The position numbers and the translations under genes were made by a program. Below, piece after piece: positions 28,021 through 36,866 of a stretch of 64,000 nt of DNA. This DNA is from Sphingomonas sp. Leaf34. GTDB taxonomy: Bacteria; Pseudomonadota; Alphaproteobacteria; Sphingomonadales; Sphingomonadaceae. The stretch lies in NCBI RefSeq assembly GCF_001421805.1, contig NZ_LMLC01000004.1, positions 248,001-312,000 of the forward strand, written 5' to 3'. The notes under the pieces were generated by a model. That model saw only the letters and a list, made by a program, of their open reading frames with translations. It did no database searches and was not told the origin of the DNA. Every line of letters begins with the position of its first letter. The first letter of the stretch is position 1.

Positions 28021-29241
28021 ATGTCAGACCCCACGACGGTTCTCGATACCGTGAATGCACAATGGTATAATACATTGGCGAAGGAGTTGAACCTTTCGGT
28101 TCAGGAATTCCAGCTAAGTCAGGGCGACGTCATCCTGCCGCGGACGACCGATCAGCTTTGGGACATGATGAACGAACTGCCCACGGATACGGTGGTGCAA
28201 TATTATACGCCCGACACGCTGGTCAGCTTTTCGAGCCAGTACACGTCGCTGCTGTCGTTTGTGCAGGCGCCGAACGCCGCGGAGTTCGGCACGGCAATGG
28301 GATCGAGCAACATGTCGGCCTGGACCACGACCAAGAGCGCGTATTTCAAAGCAAATCCCTCGGCATTCAGCGATTCGGCAACCGTCCTGCAGACGGCGTT
28401 GGAAAACCTGTTCCAGAATTGGAGCATGGCCGAGCTCGTGCCCAATCCCGGATCCGCGGCGCAATGCTATACGCTCTACCGCGCCGGGTTCGAAAATCCG
28501 ATCTACATCGCACAGGAGCTGCAGCTGAATCTGCCGCTTGGCGGGCCCGCGGCGTTCAACCAGACCTATGATCAGGTGTTGAGCGATATCGCCGTCGCAC
28601 CCAGCGTCAAGTTCACGATGCAGTCGGCCACGGCATCATCGGACATCAGCGAGTCCTGGGCGAACAGCAGCAACTCGACCGGTGGCAGTTATTTCTACTC
28701 GAAATCGAGCAGTTCGGAGTCGAGCGACTTTTCGCAGACATTCGCATCGGCCGATTTTTCGGTCGCGGTGTCCTATGAGCATTTCATCAACGTGACGGCG
28801 CAGCCCTTGTCGGGCGAGTCGATCAAGGCCGATACGACGACCTATCTGCCCTGGTATTATGGCGCGGCGCTGGCCTATGCGTACAACAACAAGACGGCCG
28901 AGGTGTGGACCGATTTGGCGCAGTGGGAGGCGCTGTTCGGCGCCAAGGGCTCGATGCAATATGTCGTGACCAGCCTGATCATCGCGGACGGTACGTCGAC
29001 GACGACGACATCGTCGCAGACGTTCAGCGCCGCTGAGCAGACTTATGCGCATACCGCCAGCGACGAGGGCTATGGTTGCTGGCCCTATTATGTCAGCAAC
29101 AGCTCGGACAGCACGACGCAGACCAGCACAACGTTCAATTCGGCGAGCAACCTGGTCGTGACGACGACATCGGCGCTCGGCAATCCGATCGTCGTCGGTG
29201 TCCTGGTATCGTCGGTCGAGGACCTGACGCAGGACGGTTAG
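28021..29241 (+). CDS. Unrecognised 406-residue Ser/Thr-rich protein
   Basis: I do not recognise this protein. It has no signal peptide or membrane segment. The N-terminal 90 residues look helical and polar (TVNAQWYNTLAKELNL, TTDQLWDMMNELP). From residue about 190 the sequence is very rich in Ser, Thr and Tyr with alternating hydrophobics (YFYSKSSSSESSDFSQTF, TSTTTTSSQTFSAAEQ), suggesting beta structure. It ends NPIVVGVLVSSVEDL. ATG 28021 has AAGG upstream; nine extra codons are open before it. It is flanked upstream by a 240-bp AT-richer gap and downstream by a 12-bp-stem hairpin, so it is a single-gene unit that looks foreign to its neighbourhood. Confidence 0.75.
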   Translation: MSDPTTVLDTVNAQWYNTLAKELNLSVQEFQLSQGDVILPRTTDQLWDMMNELPTDTVVQYYTPDTLVSFSSQYTSLLSFVQAPNAAEFGTAMGSSNMSAWTTTKSAYFKANPSAFSDSATVLQTALENLFQNWSMAELVPNPGSAAQCYTLYRAGFENPIYIAQELQLNLPLGGPAAFNQTYDQVLSDIAVAPSVKFTMQSATASSDISESWANSSNSTGGSYFYSKSSSSESSDFSQTFASADFSVAVSYEHFINVTAQPLSGESIKADTTTYLPWYYGAALAYAYNNKTAEVWTDLAQWEALFGAKGSMQYVVTSLIIADGTSTTTTSSQTFSAAEQTYAHTASDEGYGCWPYYVSNSSDSTTQTSTTFNSASNLVVTTTSALGNPIVVGVLVSSVEDLTQDG

Positions 29242-29281
29242 GCCGCCAGCGGCCCGCGACATACGTCGCGTAGCTCTCGGT

Positions 29282-29320
29282 CGATAGTTGCGCTTGGGCT
29301 TTGCCTGGGCGCAACTATCG
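29282..29320. promoter_or_regulatory. Perfect 12-bp inverted repeat between the unknown gene and leuC
   Basis: Arms at 29282-29293 and 29309-29320 are perfectly complementary around a 15-nt loop. The element ends 17 bases before the leuC start. It could terminate the upstream transcript or act as an operator or leader hairpin of the leu operon. No T-run follows. Confidence 0.6.
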
Positions 29321-29337
29321 GTTAACGGGGCGCCATT

Positions 29338-30774
29338 ATGGCGACTCCACAAACCTTGTACGAGAAGATCTGGGCCGCCCATGTCGTCGAACGTCGCGAC
29401 GATGGCACCTGCCTGATCTATATCGATCGTCACCTCGTTCACGAGGTCACCAGCCCGCAGGCGTTCGAAGGTCTCCGCGTTGCGGGGCGCAAGGTGCGTC
29501 GTCCCGACCTGACGCTTGCCGTCCCCGACCACAACCTCCCGACGACTCCGCGCAAGGACGCCGCCGGGCGCGTCCTGCCCATCGCCGATCCCGAAAGCGC
29601 ACAGCAACTCGACGCGCTGCGCCGCAACACGACGGAGTTCGGCATCGACTATATCGATGCGACCGCGGCGGAGCAGGGCATCGTTCACGTGGTCGGCCCC
29701 GAGCAGGGCTTCACGCTCCCCGGCACGACATTGGTCTGCGGCGACAGCCACACGTCGGCACATGGCGCGCTCGGCGCCTTGGCGTTCGGGATCGGCACCA
29801 GCGAGGTCGAACACGTCCTCGCCACGCAGACTCTGTTGCTCTCGCAGGCCAAGACGATGGAAGTCCGCGTCGACGGCGACCTCGGCTTCGGCGTCAGCCC
29901 GAAGGACGTCATCCTCGCGATCATCGGCAAGATCGGCGCGGCGGGCGGCACCGGCCACGTCATCGAGTTCACCGGCAGCGTGATCCGCGCGATGTCGATC
30001 GAAGGCCGCCTGACGATCGCCAACATGTCGATCGAGGCAGGCGCGCGCGCGGGTCTGATCGCGCCCGACGACACGACCTTCGCCTATCTCAAGGGCCGCC
30101 CGATGGCGCCGACCGGCGAGAATTGGGACAAGGCGGTCGCCTGGTGGCGTAGCCTCGCGACCGATCCCGGAGCGCGCTACGACAAGACTGTGGTGCTCGA
30201 TGCCGCCGATATCGCCCCCGGCCTCACCTGGGGCACCAGCCCCGAGGACGTCGTCCCGATCACCGGCGTCGTCCCCGAACCGTCAAGCTTCGCCGACCCC
30301 GCCAAGCAGGCGGCGGCGCAGAAGTCGCTCGACTATATGGGGCTGACCGCGGGCACCGCGATGCGCGACGTCACGATCCAGCACGTCTTCATCGGCAGCT
30401 GCACCAACAGTCGCATCGAGGACCTGCGCGCCGCCGCCGCGATCGCCGACGGGCGCCATGTCGCGGATGGCGTGCGCGCGCTCGTCGTCCCCGGCTCGGG
30501 CCTCGTCAAGCGGCAGGCGGAAGCCGAGGGGCTCGACCGGATCTTCATCACGGCAGGATTCGAATGGCGCGAGCCCGGCTGTTCGATGTGTCTGGCGATG
30601 AACCCGGACAAAGTCCCTGCGGGGGAGCGTTGCGCTTCCACGTCGAACCGTAATTTCGTCGGCCGACAGGGTCCCGGAGCGCGCACGCATCTGGTATCAC
30701 CCGCGATGGCGGCGGCGGCGGCGGTGACCGGCAAGCTGAGCGACGTCAGAGAGTTGATGGGGGCACGAGTATGA
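29338..30774 (+). CDS. leuC: 3-isopropylmalate dehydratase large subunit
   Basis: A 478-residue aconitase-family enzyme of leucine synthesis, isomerising 2- to 3-isopropylmalate with LeuD. The iron-sulphur cysteines are in IGSCTNSR and [11 protein letters not shown]. The N-terminus ([29 protein letters not shown]) and [30 protein letters not shown] are textbook features of LeuC. Length is normal. It is followed by a 39-residue ORF and leuD, all joined by ATGA overlaps. Confidence 0.96.
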   Translation: MATPQTLYEKIWAAHVVERRDDGTCLIYIDRHLVHEVTSPQAFEGLRVAGRKVRRPDLTLAVPDHNLPTTPRKDAAGRVLPIADPESAQQLDALRRNTTEFGIDYIDATAAEQGIVHVVGPEQGFTLPGTTLVCGDSHTSAHGALGALAFGIGTSEVEHVLATQTLLLSQAKTMEVRVDGDLGFGVSPKDVILAIIGKIGAAGGTGHVIEFTGSVIRAMSIEGRLTIANMSIEAGARAGLIAPDDTTFAYLKGRPMAPTGENWDKAVAWWRSLATDPGARYDKTVVLDAADIAPGLTWGTSPEDVVPITGVVPEPSSFADPAKQAAAQKSLDYMGLTAGTAMRDVTIQHVFIGSCTNSRIEDLRAAAAIADGRHVADGVRALVVPGSGLVKRQAEAEGLDRIFITAGFEWREPGCSMCLAMNPDKVPAGERCASTSNRNFVGRQGPGARTHLVSPAMAAAAAVTGKLSDVRELMGARV

Positions 30775-30890
30775 AGAAGGTTTTCGTATTGTTGGCGGCG
30801 GGCGCCATGATCAGCGGCGTCGCGGCCTATGTCGCATCGGCGCGCACGACTGCGGAGCGAACGGGCCCGGAGCGCACGGAGCAGCGATGA
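30771..30890 (+). CDS. 39-residue membrane peptide between leuC and leuD
   Basis: A short ORF begins [24 protein letters not shown], a single hydrophobic helix or signal peptide, and ends in a charged tail ([15 protein letters not shown]). Its ATG (30771) overlaps the leuC stop, and its stop (30888-30890) overlaps the leuD ATG (30887), giving ATGA junctions on both sides. That double coupling argues strongly that it is translated. No function is known; it could simply be a translational linker or a small inner-membrane protein. Confidence 0.65.
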   Translation: MKKVFVLLAAGAMISGVAAYVASARTTAERTGPERTEQR

Positions 30891-31516
30891 CCCCCGTCAC
30901 CACCGTCTCGGGTCGTGCCTATCCGTGGGGCGCGAAGAACATCGATACCGATGTCATCATCCCCGCGCATTGGCTCAAGACGATCACGCGCACCGGCCTG
31001 GGTCGTGGCGCGTTCGAGACGGTGCGCGCGCAACCCGGCAACATCTTCGACGACCCGCGCTATGCCGGATCGCCGATCCTGATCGCGGGCGATAATTTCG
31101 GCTGCGGATCGAGCCGCGAGCACGCCGCATGGGCGCTCGCCGACATGGGCATCACCGCGGTGATCGCGCCGAGCTTCTCCGACATTTTCTCAGGCAATGC
31201 GTTCAAGAACGGCATCGTCCCGGTCGTCCTCCCGCAGGCGGCGATCGACCGCCTGCTGGAGGTCGCGCAGGACCAGATCGTCACCGTTGATCTCGAGACG
31301 ATGACCGTCACCACCCCGTTCCAGGATCGCTTCACCTTCGAACTCGACGCCTTCCGTCGCCAGTGCCTCATGGAAGGGCTGGACGAAGTCGGCCTGACGC
31401 TGGCAAGAGATACCCAGATTTCGAAATTCGAGGAGGCGGTCGCATCGAACCGCCCCTGGACGACGGTGGAGAGCGGGTATGCGAGCATTGGTGTCGAAGG
31501 CGGTCGGCGGACCTGA
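30887..31516 (+). CDS. leuD: 3-isopropylmalate dehydratase small subunit
   Basis: The 209-residue swivel domain that completes the LeuCD isomerase. [15 protein letters not shown] near residue 18 and the active-site loop [17 protein letters not shown] near residues 67-83 are characteristic, as is the downstream [19 protein letters not shown]. It starts within the stop of the 39-residue ORF. Its 3' end overlaps the quinone reductase start by 38 bp. leuB and leuA are not in the window. Confidence 0.95.
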   Translation: MTPVTTVSGRAYPWGAKNIDTDVIIPAHWLKTITRTGLGRGAFETVRAQPGNIFDDPRYAGSPILIAGDNFGCGSSREHAAWALADMGITAVIAPSFSDIFSGNAFKNGIVPVVLPQAAIDRLLEVAQDQIVTVDLETMTVTTPFQDRFTFELDAFRRQCLMEGLDEVGLTLARDTQISKFEEAVASNRPWTTVESGYASIGVEGGRRT

Positions 31517-32477
31517 AACTTTGGAGATGGTCGCGCTGCCCGATCTGGCGGCCGGCCCCGGACAGGTCGTCGTCGCGGTCAAGGCCTGCGCGATCAACTT
31601 TCCCGACGTCCTGATCATCGAGGACAAATATCAGTTCAAGCCGCAGCGTCCGTTCGCGCCGGGCGGTGAGATCGCCGGCACGATCGCCTCGATCGGCGAG
31701 GGCGTCACCGGCTGGGAAATCGGCGACCGCGTGATCGCGATGCTCGGCCATGGCGGCCTGTGCGAGCAGGTCATTGCCGACCCCGCCAAGCTCTACCGCC
31801 TTCCCGAAGGCCGCAGCTTCGCCGAGGGTGCATCGCTGATCCTCACCTACGGCACGACGATCCACGCACTGCTCGACCGCGGCCATATCAAGGCGGGGCA
31901 GACGCTGCTCGTCCTGGGCGCGGCGGGCGGGGTCGGGCTCGCGGCGATTGAACTCGGCAAGGCCTTCGGCGCAAAGGTCGTCGCCGCCGTCTCGTCCGAG
32001 GAGAAGGCCGCCGCAGCGAAGTCCGCGGGTGCCGACGAAACGCTGATCTACGCGCGAGCGCCGTTCGACAGGGACCAGTCGAAGGCGCTCGCCGAACAGT
32101 TCAAGGCCGCGGTCGGTCGCGATGGCGCGGACGTGATCTACGATCCGGTCGGCGGCGATTATGCCGAGCCCGCGCTACGCTCGATCGCCTGGGAGGGCAA
32201 ATATCTCGTCGTCGGCTTCCCCGCCGGCATCCCCAAGCTGCCGCTCAACCTGACTTTGCTCAAGAGCTGCGACGTCTGCGGGGTGTTCTGGGGCGCGTTC
32301 GCGGCGCGCGATCCCCAGGCCAACCAGGCGCATATCGAGACCCTGTTCGATCTGTGGGAACAGGGCGAGATCGCGCCGCGTGTGACCGAGGTCTTCACAT
32401 TCGAGGATGGCGGCAAGGCGATCGCCAAGATGGCGGCACGCGGCGCGATCGGCAAGCTGGTGGTGGAGGTCAGCTAA
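31479..32477 (+). CDS. NADPH:quinone oxidoreductase, zeta-crystallin type
   Basis: A 332-residue medium-chain reductase lacking zinc ligands. The GroES-like N-domain contains [30 protein letters not shown], and the NADPH-binding loop is [14 protein letters not shown] near residues 146-159. Enzymes of this group reduce quinones or act on alkenal and acryloyl compounds. The ATG at 31479 lies 38 bp inside leuD, but the N-terminal strand ([17 protein letters not shown]) is conserved in the family, so this start is preferred. It is probably co-transcribed with leuCD. Confidence 0.88.
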   Translation: MRALVSKAVGGPETLEMVALPDLAAGPGQVVVAVKACAINFPDVLIIEDKYQFKPQRPFAPGGEIAGTIASIGEGVTGWEIGDRVIAMLGHGGLCEQVIADPAKLYRLPEGRSFAEGASLILTYGTTIHALLDRGHIKAGQTLLVLGAAGGVGLAAIELGKAFGAKVVAAVSSEEKAAAAKSAGADETLIYARAPFDRDQSKALAEQFKAAVGRDGADVIYDPVGGDYAEPALRSIAWEGKYLVVGFPAGIPKLPLNLTLLKSCDVCGVFWGAFAARDPQANQAHIETLFDLWEQGEIAPRVTEVFTFEDGGKAIAKMAARGAIGKLVVEVS

Positions 32478-32529
32478 CCCTGCTGGCCTCCCCATCTCCA
32501 AGGCACCTCTGCAAGCTGCAGAGACTGGG

Positions 32530-32667
32530 TCAGAGGATTTCGTAGGCGACGGCTGCTATCGCCGCCCACATCATCAATGACGCCATCATGCCATATGCCA
32601 AGCCTTGGACGACGCGCGGCGCCGACGGTGTAGGCGGAGTGGATGCAGGTACTGAAATGCTCGTCAT
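32530..32667 (-). CDS. 45-residue single-helix membrane protein
   Basis: A small ORF encoding MTSISVPASTPPTPSAPRVV followed by a hydrophobic helix (LAYGMMASLMMWAAIAAVAYEIL) that reaches the C-terminus. An AGGAG ribosome site lies seven bases before the ATG (complement of 32675-32679), which is the main evidence for translation. It converges on the quinone reductase gene, with a small 7-bp-stem hairpin (32507-32523) between them. A tail-anchored inner-membrane location is predicted; function is unknown. Confidence 0.6.
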   Translation of the reverse strand: MTSISVPASTPPTPSAPRVVQGLAYGMMASLMMWAAIAAVAYEIL

Positions 32668-32828
32668 GATCGCTCTCCTGCCCGTGCGTTTGTCACGTGA
32701 CCGTCATATATATCGGTACATTTTCGGCGTGGCGCTAGTAGGTTTTTACCGAATCCCGTCGATTATTGCGTAGCGACGGTAGGCGACCTATCTCGGGGCC
32801 AAGACGAGGCTCAACGGGAATTCGCGAC

Positions 32829-33152
32829 ATGACCACATTCGACGATCGCGAACGCGCGAGCGAGGCGAATTTCGCACGCGAGGAGGAGATGGCGTTCCGG
32901 ATCACCGCACGCCGCAATCGCCTGCTCGGCGGCTGGGCGGCGCAGGAGATGAAGCTTACGCCGGAAGAGACCGATGCCTATGCGACCGCGCTCGTCCATG
33001 CCGACATGGAAGGCGGCGGCGACGACGACGTCGTGCGCAAGCTGGTCGGCGATCTGACCGCGGCGGGCCTCGATCACGACGAGGCGACCGTCCGCCGTGC
33101 GCTCGCGCAGCAGATGATCGAGGCGCGTCGCCAGTTGCTGGAGGCGCGCTGA
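32829..33152 (+). CDS. DUF1476 / ATPase inhibitor zeta-subunit family protein
   Basis: A 107-residue, all-helical protein with the DUF1476 pattern: FDDRERASEANFAREEEMAFR, RRNRLLGGWAAQ, and a four-helix C-terminus. In Paracoccus the homologous zeta subunit inhibits F1-ATPase hydrolysis through its N-terminal segment. ATG 32829 is chosen since the conserved MTTFDDRE is the family N-terminus; the 21 extra open codons upstream do not fit. It is the first of three close genes (DUF1476-bolA-grxD), a conserved alphaproteobacterial order. Confidence 0.88.
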   Translation: MTTFDDRERASEANFAREEEMAFRITARRNRLLGGWAAQEMKLTPEETDAYATALVHADMEGGGDDDVVRKLVGDLTAAGLDHDEATVRRALAQQMIEARRQLLEAR

Positions 33153-33153
33153 G

Positions 33154-33384
33154 ATGCCGATGGCTGCCGACGACATCGCGACGATGATCCGCGACGCTAT
33201 TCCCGACGCGCAGGTCGAGATCACCGATCTTGCCGGTGACGGCGATCATTATGCCGCAAAAGTGATCGCCGCGAGCTTCGCCGGCATGAGCCGCGTGAAG
33301 CAGCACCAGGCCGTCTATGCCGCGCTTGGTGGCCGTATGGGCGGCGCTCTGCACGCACTTCAGCTTACCACCGCAATTTCCTGA
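33154..33384 (+). CDS. BolA family protein
   Basis: A 76-residue BolA-type protein (class II KH-like fold), with the family motifs AQVEITDLAGDGDHYAAKVIA and a histidine in VKQHQAVYAALG. BolA proteins bind a 2Fe-2S cluster together with monothiol glutaredoxins and act in iron regulation and cluster delivery. Here the next gene is exactly such a glutaredoxin, 10 bp downstream. It begins 2 bp after the DUF1476 stop. Confidence 0.92.
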   Translation: MPMAADDIATMIRDAIPDAQVEITDLAGDGDHYAAKVIAASFAGMSRVKQHQAVYAALGGRMGGALHALQLTTAIS

Positions 33385-33394
33385 GGATCTATCA

Positions 33395-33718
33395 ATGACC
33401 GACGACTCCAACGCCCGCATCGACGCCCTGGTCAAAGCCAGCCCCGTCGTCCTCTTCATGAAGGGCAGCCCGCTGTTCCCGCAGTGCGGGTTTTCCAGCC
33501 GCGCGATCGCGATCCTCAATCATCTCGAGGTCGAGTTCGAGAGCGTCGACGTGCTGCAGGACCAGGGTATCCGCCAGGGCATCAAGGCGTATTCGGACTG
33601 GCCGACCATCCCGCAGCTCTATGTCCATGGTGAGTTCGTCGGCGGCTCGGACATCATGATGGAGATGTACGAAAGCGGCGAACTGGCGCAACTGTTCGAA
33701 ACGCAGAAGGCGAACTGA
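33395..33718 (+). CDS. grxD: Monothiol glutaredoxin, Grx4 type
   Basis: A 107-residue CGFS-type glutaredoxin. The motif FPQCGFSSRA at about residues 28-37 provides the single cysteine that ligates a bridging 2Fe-2S cluster with glutathione. WPTIPQLYVHGEFVGGSDIMMEMY matches the glutathione-binding half. ATG 33395 was chosen as the normal Grx4 N-terminus. It forms a [2Fe-2S] carrier pair with the preceding BolA protein. A strong hairpin 27 bases after the stop ends the operon. Confidence 0.95.
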   Translation: MTDDSNARIDALVKASPVVLFMKGSPLFPQCGFSSRAIAILNHLEVEFESVDVLQDQGIRQGIKAYSDWPTIPQLYVHGEFVGGSDIMMEMYESGELAQLFETQKAN

Positions 33719-33744
33719 CGCAGAACTGCCGCCCCTCCTCAATC

Positions 33745-33770
33745 GCCACCCCAGAGGATGCTGGGGTGGC
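33745..33770 (+). terminator. Terminator hairpin after grxD
   Basis: A perfect 10-bp stem (GCCACCCCAG with CTGGGGTGGC) closes a 6-nt loop 27 bases after the grxD stop, followed by a short T-containing stretch. It is placed to end the DUF1476-bolA-grxD transcript. Confidence 0.7.
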
Positions 33771-34136
33771 ATTGTCTAGCGGGGGGCACCTGGATCGAGT
33801 GATCCCCCAGCGTTCGATGATAGGTACGGCATCGTCGCATGCCTCGACGCCACAATCCGGCTCTGCGCGTCCCGATGATCGATTTTGAAGCAGCACCGGG
33901 GAGGGTGGATCGACGCGAGACCGGAAGAAGCGGTCGATCCACCCTGCGTGAACGCGGATGCGTTCGGTGACCGCTCAGACGATGCATCGGGCGTGCCAAC
34001 ATCGCTCAGTCATGCTGTTTCGGGGCATCCGATGGTTAATCGCCAATGTTGATGATACCGACTTGTAAAGATCGGCGACAGCCGCCCGAAATATGCGGGT
34101 CTTGCCATCGCTGCGCCAAGCGGCCATCTCGCATCC
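33771..34136. other. Intergenic region without a supported gene, containing a 13-bp inverted repeat
   Basis: Short open frames occur on both strands but none has a ribosome site or recognisable sequence. A perfect 13-bp inverted repeat (33902-33914 with 33933-33945, 18-nt loop) lies in the middle and could be part of an operator or a small RNA. Otherwise I see nothing in it. Confidence 0.5.
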
Positions 34137-34991
34137 ATGGCTGAGCATCCGACCGGTATCCCGATCCAGCTCGAGCCGCTCGTCGTCCGTGTGCTGGCGC
34201 CGAATCCGTCGCCCTACACCTATACCGGCACGCAGACGCATATCGTCGGCACGACCGATGTCGGTGTGATCGACCCGGGTCCCGACGATCCTGCGCACTT
34301 GGATGCCCTGACCCGCGCGATCGACGGTCGCCCGGTCACCGCGATCGTCGTCACGCACCACCACCGCGACCACAGTCCCGCGACGCGGCCGTTGCAAATA
34401 ATCACCGGCGCGCCGATCGTCGGCGCGGCCCCCTTCGACTTGGCCGACGCGGGTGCGCGCGCGGATGCATCCTTCGACACGGCATATGCCCCCGACTGCG
34501 TGCTGCACGAGAGCGATACGGTCACCGGCGCCGGCTGGACGCTGCAGGCGATCGCGACGCCCGGCCACACGTCGAACCACCTTGCCTTCGCGTTGCCCGA
34601 GACCAAGGCGCTGTTCTCCGGCGATCACGTCATGGGATGGTCGACGACGATCGTCTCGCCGCCCGATGGGAACATGACGGCCTATCTGGCGAGTCTCGAA
34701 AAGCTGATGCGGCGCGACGACCGGATCTATTACCCCGGCCACGGCGAGGCGATCGAGAAGCCGCAACGCCTTGTCCGCGGCATGCTTGGCCACCGCAAGC
34801 AGCGCGAGGGGCAGATCCTCCGACTGCTCCGCGACGCCGCGCGGCCGATCCCAGCGCTGGTCGAGCGTATGTATGTCGGGCTCGACGCGCGGCTCGTACC
34901 CGCGGCCGCGCGTTCGGTGCTGGCCCATCTGTACGATCTGCAAACCCGTGGACTGGTGATCGAGGAAGGCGAGACATGGCGGACGACGTAA
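34137..34991 (+). CDS. MBL-fold metallo-hydrolase, LACTB2-like
   Basis: A 284-residue metallo-beta-lactamase-fold hydrolase. The zinc motif THHHRDH lies near residues 75-81, the second histidine in TPGHTSNHLA near residue 142, and the aspartate in LFSGDHVMG, with a final PGHGEAI. A C-terminal winged-helix-like region (about 225-284) is typical of the LACTB2/glyoxalase II-like subgroup. The substrate is unknown; thioesters, nucleic acids and lactones are all used by relatives. Its end overlaps the DUF4230 gene by 16 bp. Confidence 0.85.
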   Translation: MAEHPTGIPIQLEPLVVRVLAPNPSPYTYTGTQTHIVGTTDVGVIDPGPDDPAHLDALTRAIDGRPVTAIVVTHHHRDHSPATRPLQIITGAPIVGAAPFDLADAGARADASFDTAYAPDCVLHESDTVTGAGWTLQAIATPGHTSNHLAFALPETKALFSGDHVMGWSTTIVSPPDGNMTAYLASLEKLMRRDDRIYYPGHGEAIEKPQRLVRGMLGHRKQREGQILRLLRDAARPIPALVERMYVGLDARLVPAAARSVLAHLYDLQTRGLVIEEGETWRTT

Positions 34992-35698
34992 TCGAACCGA
35001 ACCGCAAAAGCGGCATCGGCGCATTTCTGGCAAAGGCGGTTGGCGTCGTCGTCATCCTGATCCTCGCCGGTCTGCTCGCGCTCTGGGGCGTGCAGCGTTA
35101 TGTGAGCGACCGGCTGACCCCCGACCCGACGACGATCGCCAGCGCCAGCCTGGCGGGGCTGCGCGAACAGAATCGCCTCTCCGCGTTCGCCGCGCGCTAT
35201 GTCGCGGTCGTCACGTCGAAACAGTCGCAGTTGGGTTTCACCACGGAGAAGACGCTCATCATGCCGGGCATGGTGCGCTATGAAGTCGACATGGCCAAGC
35301 TGACGCAGGCCGATGTCGCGTGGGACGGCACCAGCAAGACGCTGTCCGTACGGCTGCCCGCGATCGAGGCGGATGGTCCGCAGGTGGATCTCACCGCAGT
35401 CCGCGAATATGGCTCGGGCGGCGTGCTGACCACCTTCACCGATGCCGAAAAGCGCCTCGATGCCGCCAACCGTCGCGCCGGCCAGATCGAACTGATCCGC
35501 CAGGCGCGCGAGCCGGCGATGATCAAGCTCGCGCGCGACGCCACGCGCCGCGCGGTCGAGCGCAGTTTCGCGATGCCGCTGCGCGCCGCGGGGATCGACG
35601 CGACCGTCGCGGTACGCTTCGCCGACGAGCCGACCCCGAGCACCGAACGCTGGGATACCTCGCGCTCGCTGCAGGACGTGCTAGGGAACAGGCGCTAA
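34976..35698 (+). CDS. DUF4230 domain-containing membrane-anchored protein
   Basis: A 240-residue protein with an N-terminal transmembrane helix (about residues 18-40, GVVVILILAGLLALWGVQRY) and an extracytoplasmic DUF4230 domain that starts with SLAGLREQNRLSAFAARYVAVV. No catalytic residues are apparent. ATG 34976 lies within the 3' end of the MBL gene and indicates coupling. Its role is unknown; association with the hydrolase is by position only. Confidence 0.78.
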   Translation: MADDVIEPNRKSGIGAFLAKAVGVVVILILAGLLALWGVQRYVSDRLTPDPTTIASASLAGLREQNRLSAFAARYVAVVTSKQSQLGFTTEKTLIMPGMVRYEVDMAKLTQADVAWDGTSKTLSVRLPAIEADGPQVDLTAVREYGSGGVLTTFTDAEKRLDAANRRAGQIELIRQAREPAMIKLARDATRRAVERSFAMPLRAAGIDATVAVRFADEPTPSTERWDTSRSLQDVLGNRR

Positions 35699-35725
35699 AA
35701 GACGGGCACCACTCGGGATACGATC

Positions 35726-36709
35726 ATGGAATTGAACCAGAACTTCGCCGGCATCGACATTCGCGCCGAGATCGAGCGGCTCCGCAAGGAGAAGAACGCG
35801 GTCATCCTCGCGCATTACTACCAGAAGCCCGAGCTTCAGGATCTGGCGGATTTCGTCGGCGACAGTCTCGATCTGTCGCGCAAGGCGGCCGCTACCGACG
35901 CCGATGTCATCGCGTTCTGCGGCGTGCGGTTCATGGCGGAGACCGCCAAGATCCTGTCGCCCGACAAGATCGTCGTATTGCCCGACATGGATGCCGGCTG
36001 CAGCCTCGAGGACAGCTGCCCGCCCGAGCAGTTCGCCGCGTTCCGCGCCAAGCATCCCGATCACATCGCGCTAACCTACATCAACTGCTCGACCGAGGTG
36101 AAGGCGCTCTCCGATATCATCGTCACCTCGTCGTCGGCGGACACGATCCTCGCGCAGATCCCGCCCGAGCAGAAGATCATCTTCGGCCCCGACCGCAATC
36201 TCGGCGGCTATCTCGCGCGCAAGACCGGTCGCGACATGCTGCTGTGGCCGGGCGTCTGCATCGTCCACGAGGCGTTCAGCGAGACCGAGTTGATGAAGCT
36301 CAAGGCGCAGCATCCCGGTGCACCCGTCGTCGCGCATCCCGAATGCCCGCCGATCATCCTCGACCACGCCGATTATGTCGGCTCGACGCGCGGCATCCTC
36401 GACTATGCATTGGCGATGCCGGGCGACACGCTGATCGTCGCGACCGAGCCGCACATCATCCACCAGATGGAAAAGGCATTGCCGAACAAGCGCTTCATCG
36501 GTGCGCCGGGCGCGGACGGCAACTGCAACTGCAACATCTGCCCGTACATGGCGCTCAACACGCTGGAAAAGCTCTACGTCGCGCTGCGCGACCTGAGCCC
36601 GCGGATCGAGATCGAGGAAGGCCTCAGGCTTCAGGCCAAGAAGAGCCTCGACGCGATGCTGCGTATGGCGTCGAATACCGTCGGCAAAGGCGATCTGGGC
36701 GCGCGATAA
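35726..36709 (+). CDS. nadA: Quinolinate synthase
   Basis: A 327-residue 4Fe-4S enzyme that condenses iminoaspartate with dihydroxyacetone phosphate in NAD synthesis. The N-terminus (KNAVILAHYYQKPELQDLADFVGDSL) and cysteine-bearing segments DAGCSLEDSCPP, HPECPPIILDHADYVGSTRG and NCNICPYMALNTLEKL match the family, and the three cluster cysteines are available. Length fits the NadA group. nadC follows at 37034 on the same strand; nadB is not in the window. Between them lies a small convergent ORF. Confidence 0.94.
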   Translation: MELNQNFAGIDIRAEIERLRKEKNAVILAHYYQKPELQDLADFVGDSLDLSRKAAATDADVIAFCGVRFMAETAKILSPDKIVVLPDMDAGCSLEDSCPPEQFAAFRAKHPDHIALTYINCSTEVKALSDIIVTSSSADTILAQIPPEQKIIFGPDRNLGGYLARKTGRDMLLWPGVCIVHEAFSETELMKLKAQHPGAPVVAHPECPPIILDHADYVGSTRGILDYALAMPGDTLIVATEPHIIHQMEKALPNKRFIGAPGADGNCNCNICPYMALNTLEKLYVALRDLSPRIEIEEGLRLQAKKSLDAMLRMASNTVGKGDLGAR

Positions 36710-36716
36710 TCCGCGC

Positions 36717-36866
36717 TCAGGCGGCGGGGGAATCTCCGCCGAGCTGGGCAAGCGCCTGGTCGACGTGGATTGCGACGATCGGCAGTTCCAAGGCGTCGGC
36801 CAGCGCAAGCGCCTCGTCGAGCAGGGCGTTGAGGTGTGCGGTATCGGCGATCGTCTTGGTAATCAT
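36717..36866 (-). CDS. 49-residue protein, unrecognised
   Basis: A small minus-strand ORF lies between nadA and nadC. It encodes MITKTIADTAHLNALLDEAL and continues as an amphipathic helix (ALADALELPIVAIHVDQALAQLGGDSPAA). An AAGGAA ribosome site lies about six bases before the ATG on the minus strand. The protein is acidic and cytoplasmic. The stop is eight bases from the convergent nadA stop. No function can be given. Confidence 0.55.
   Translation of the reverse strand: MITKTIADTAHLNALLDEALALADALELPIVAIHVDQALAQLGGDSPAA

Noticed and set aside
32692..32701. 10-bp palindrome GTCACGTGAC before the DUF1476 gene
   Set aside because: A single short palindrome without repeats or known regulator is within chance expectation.
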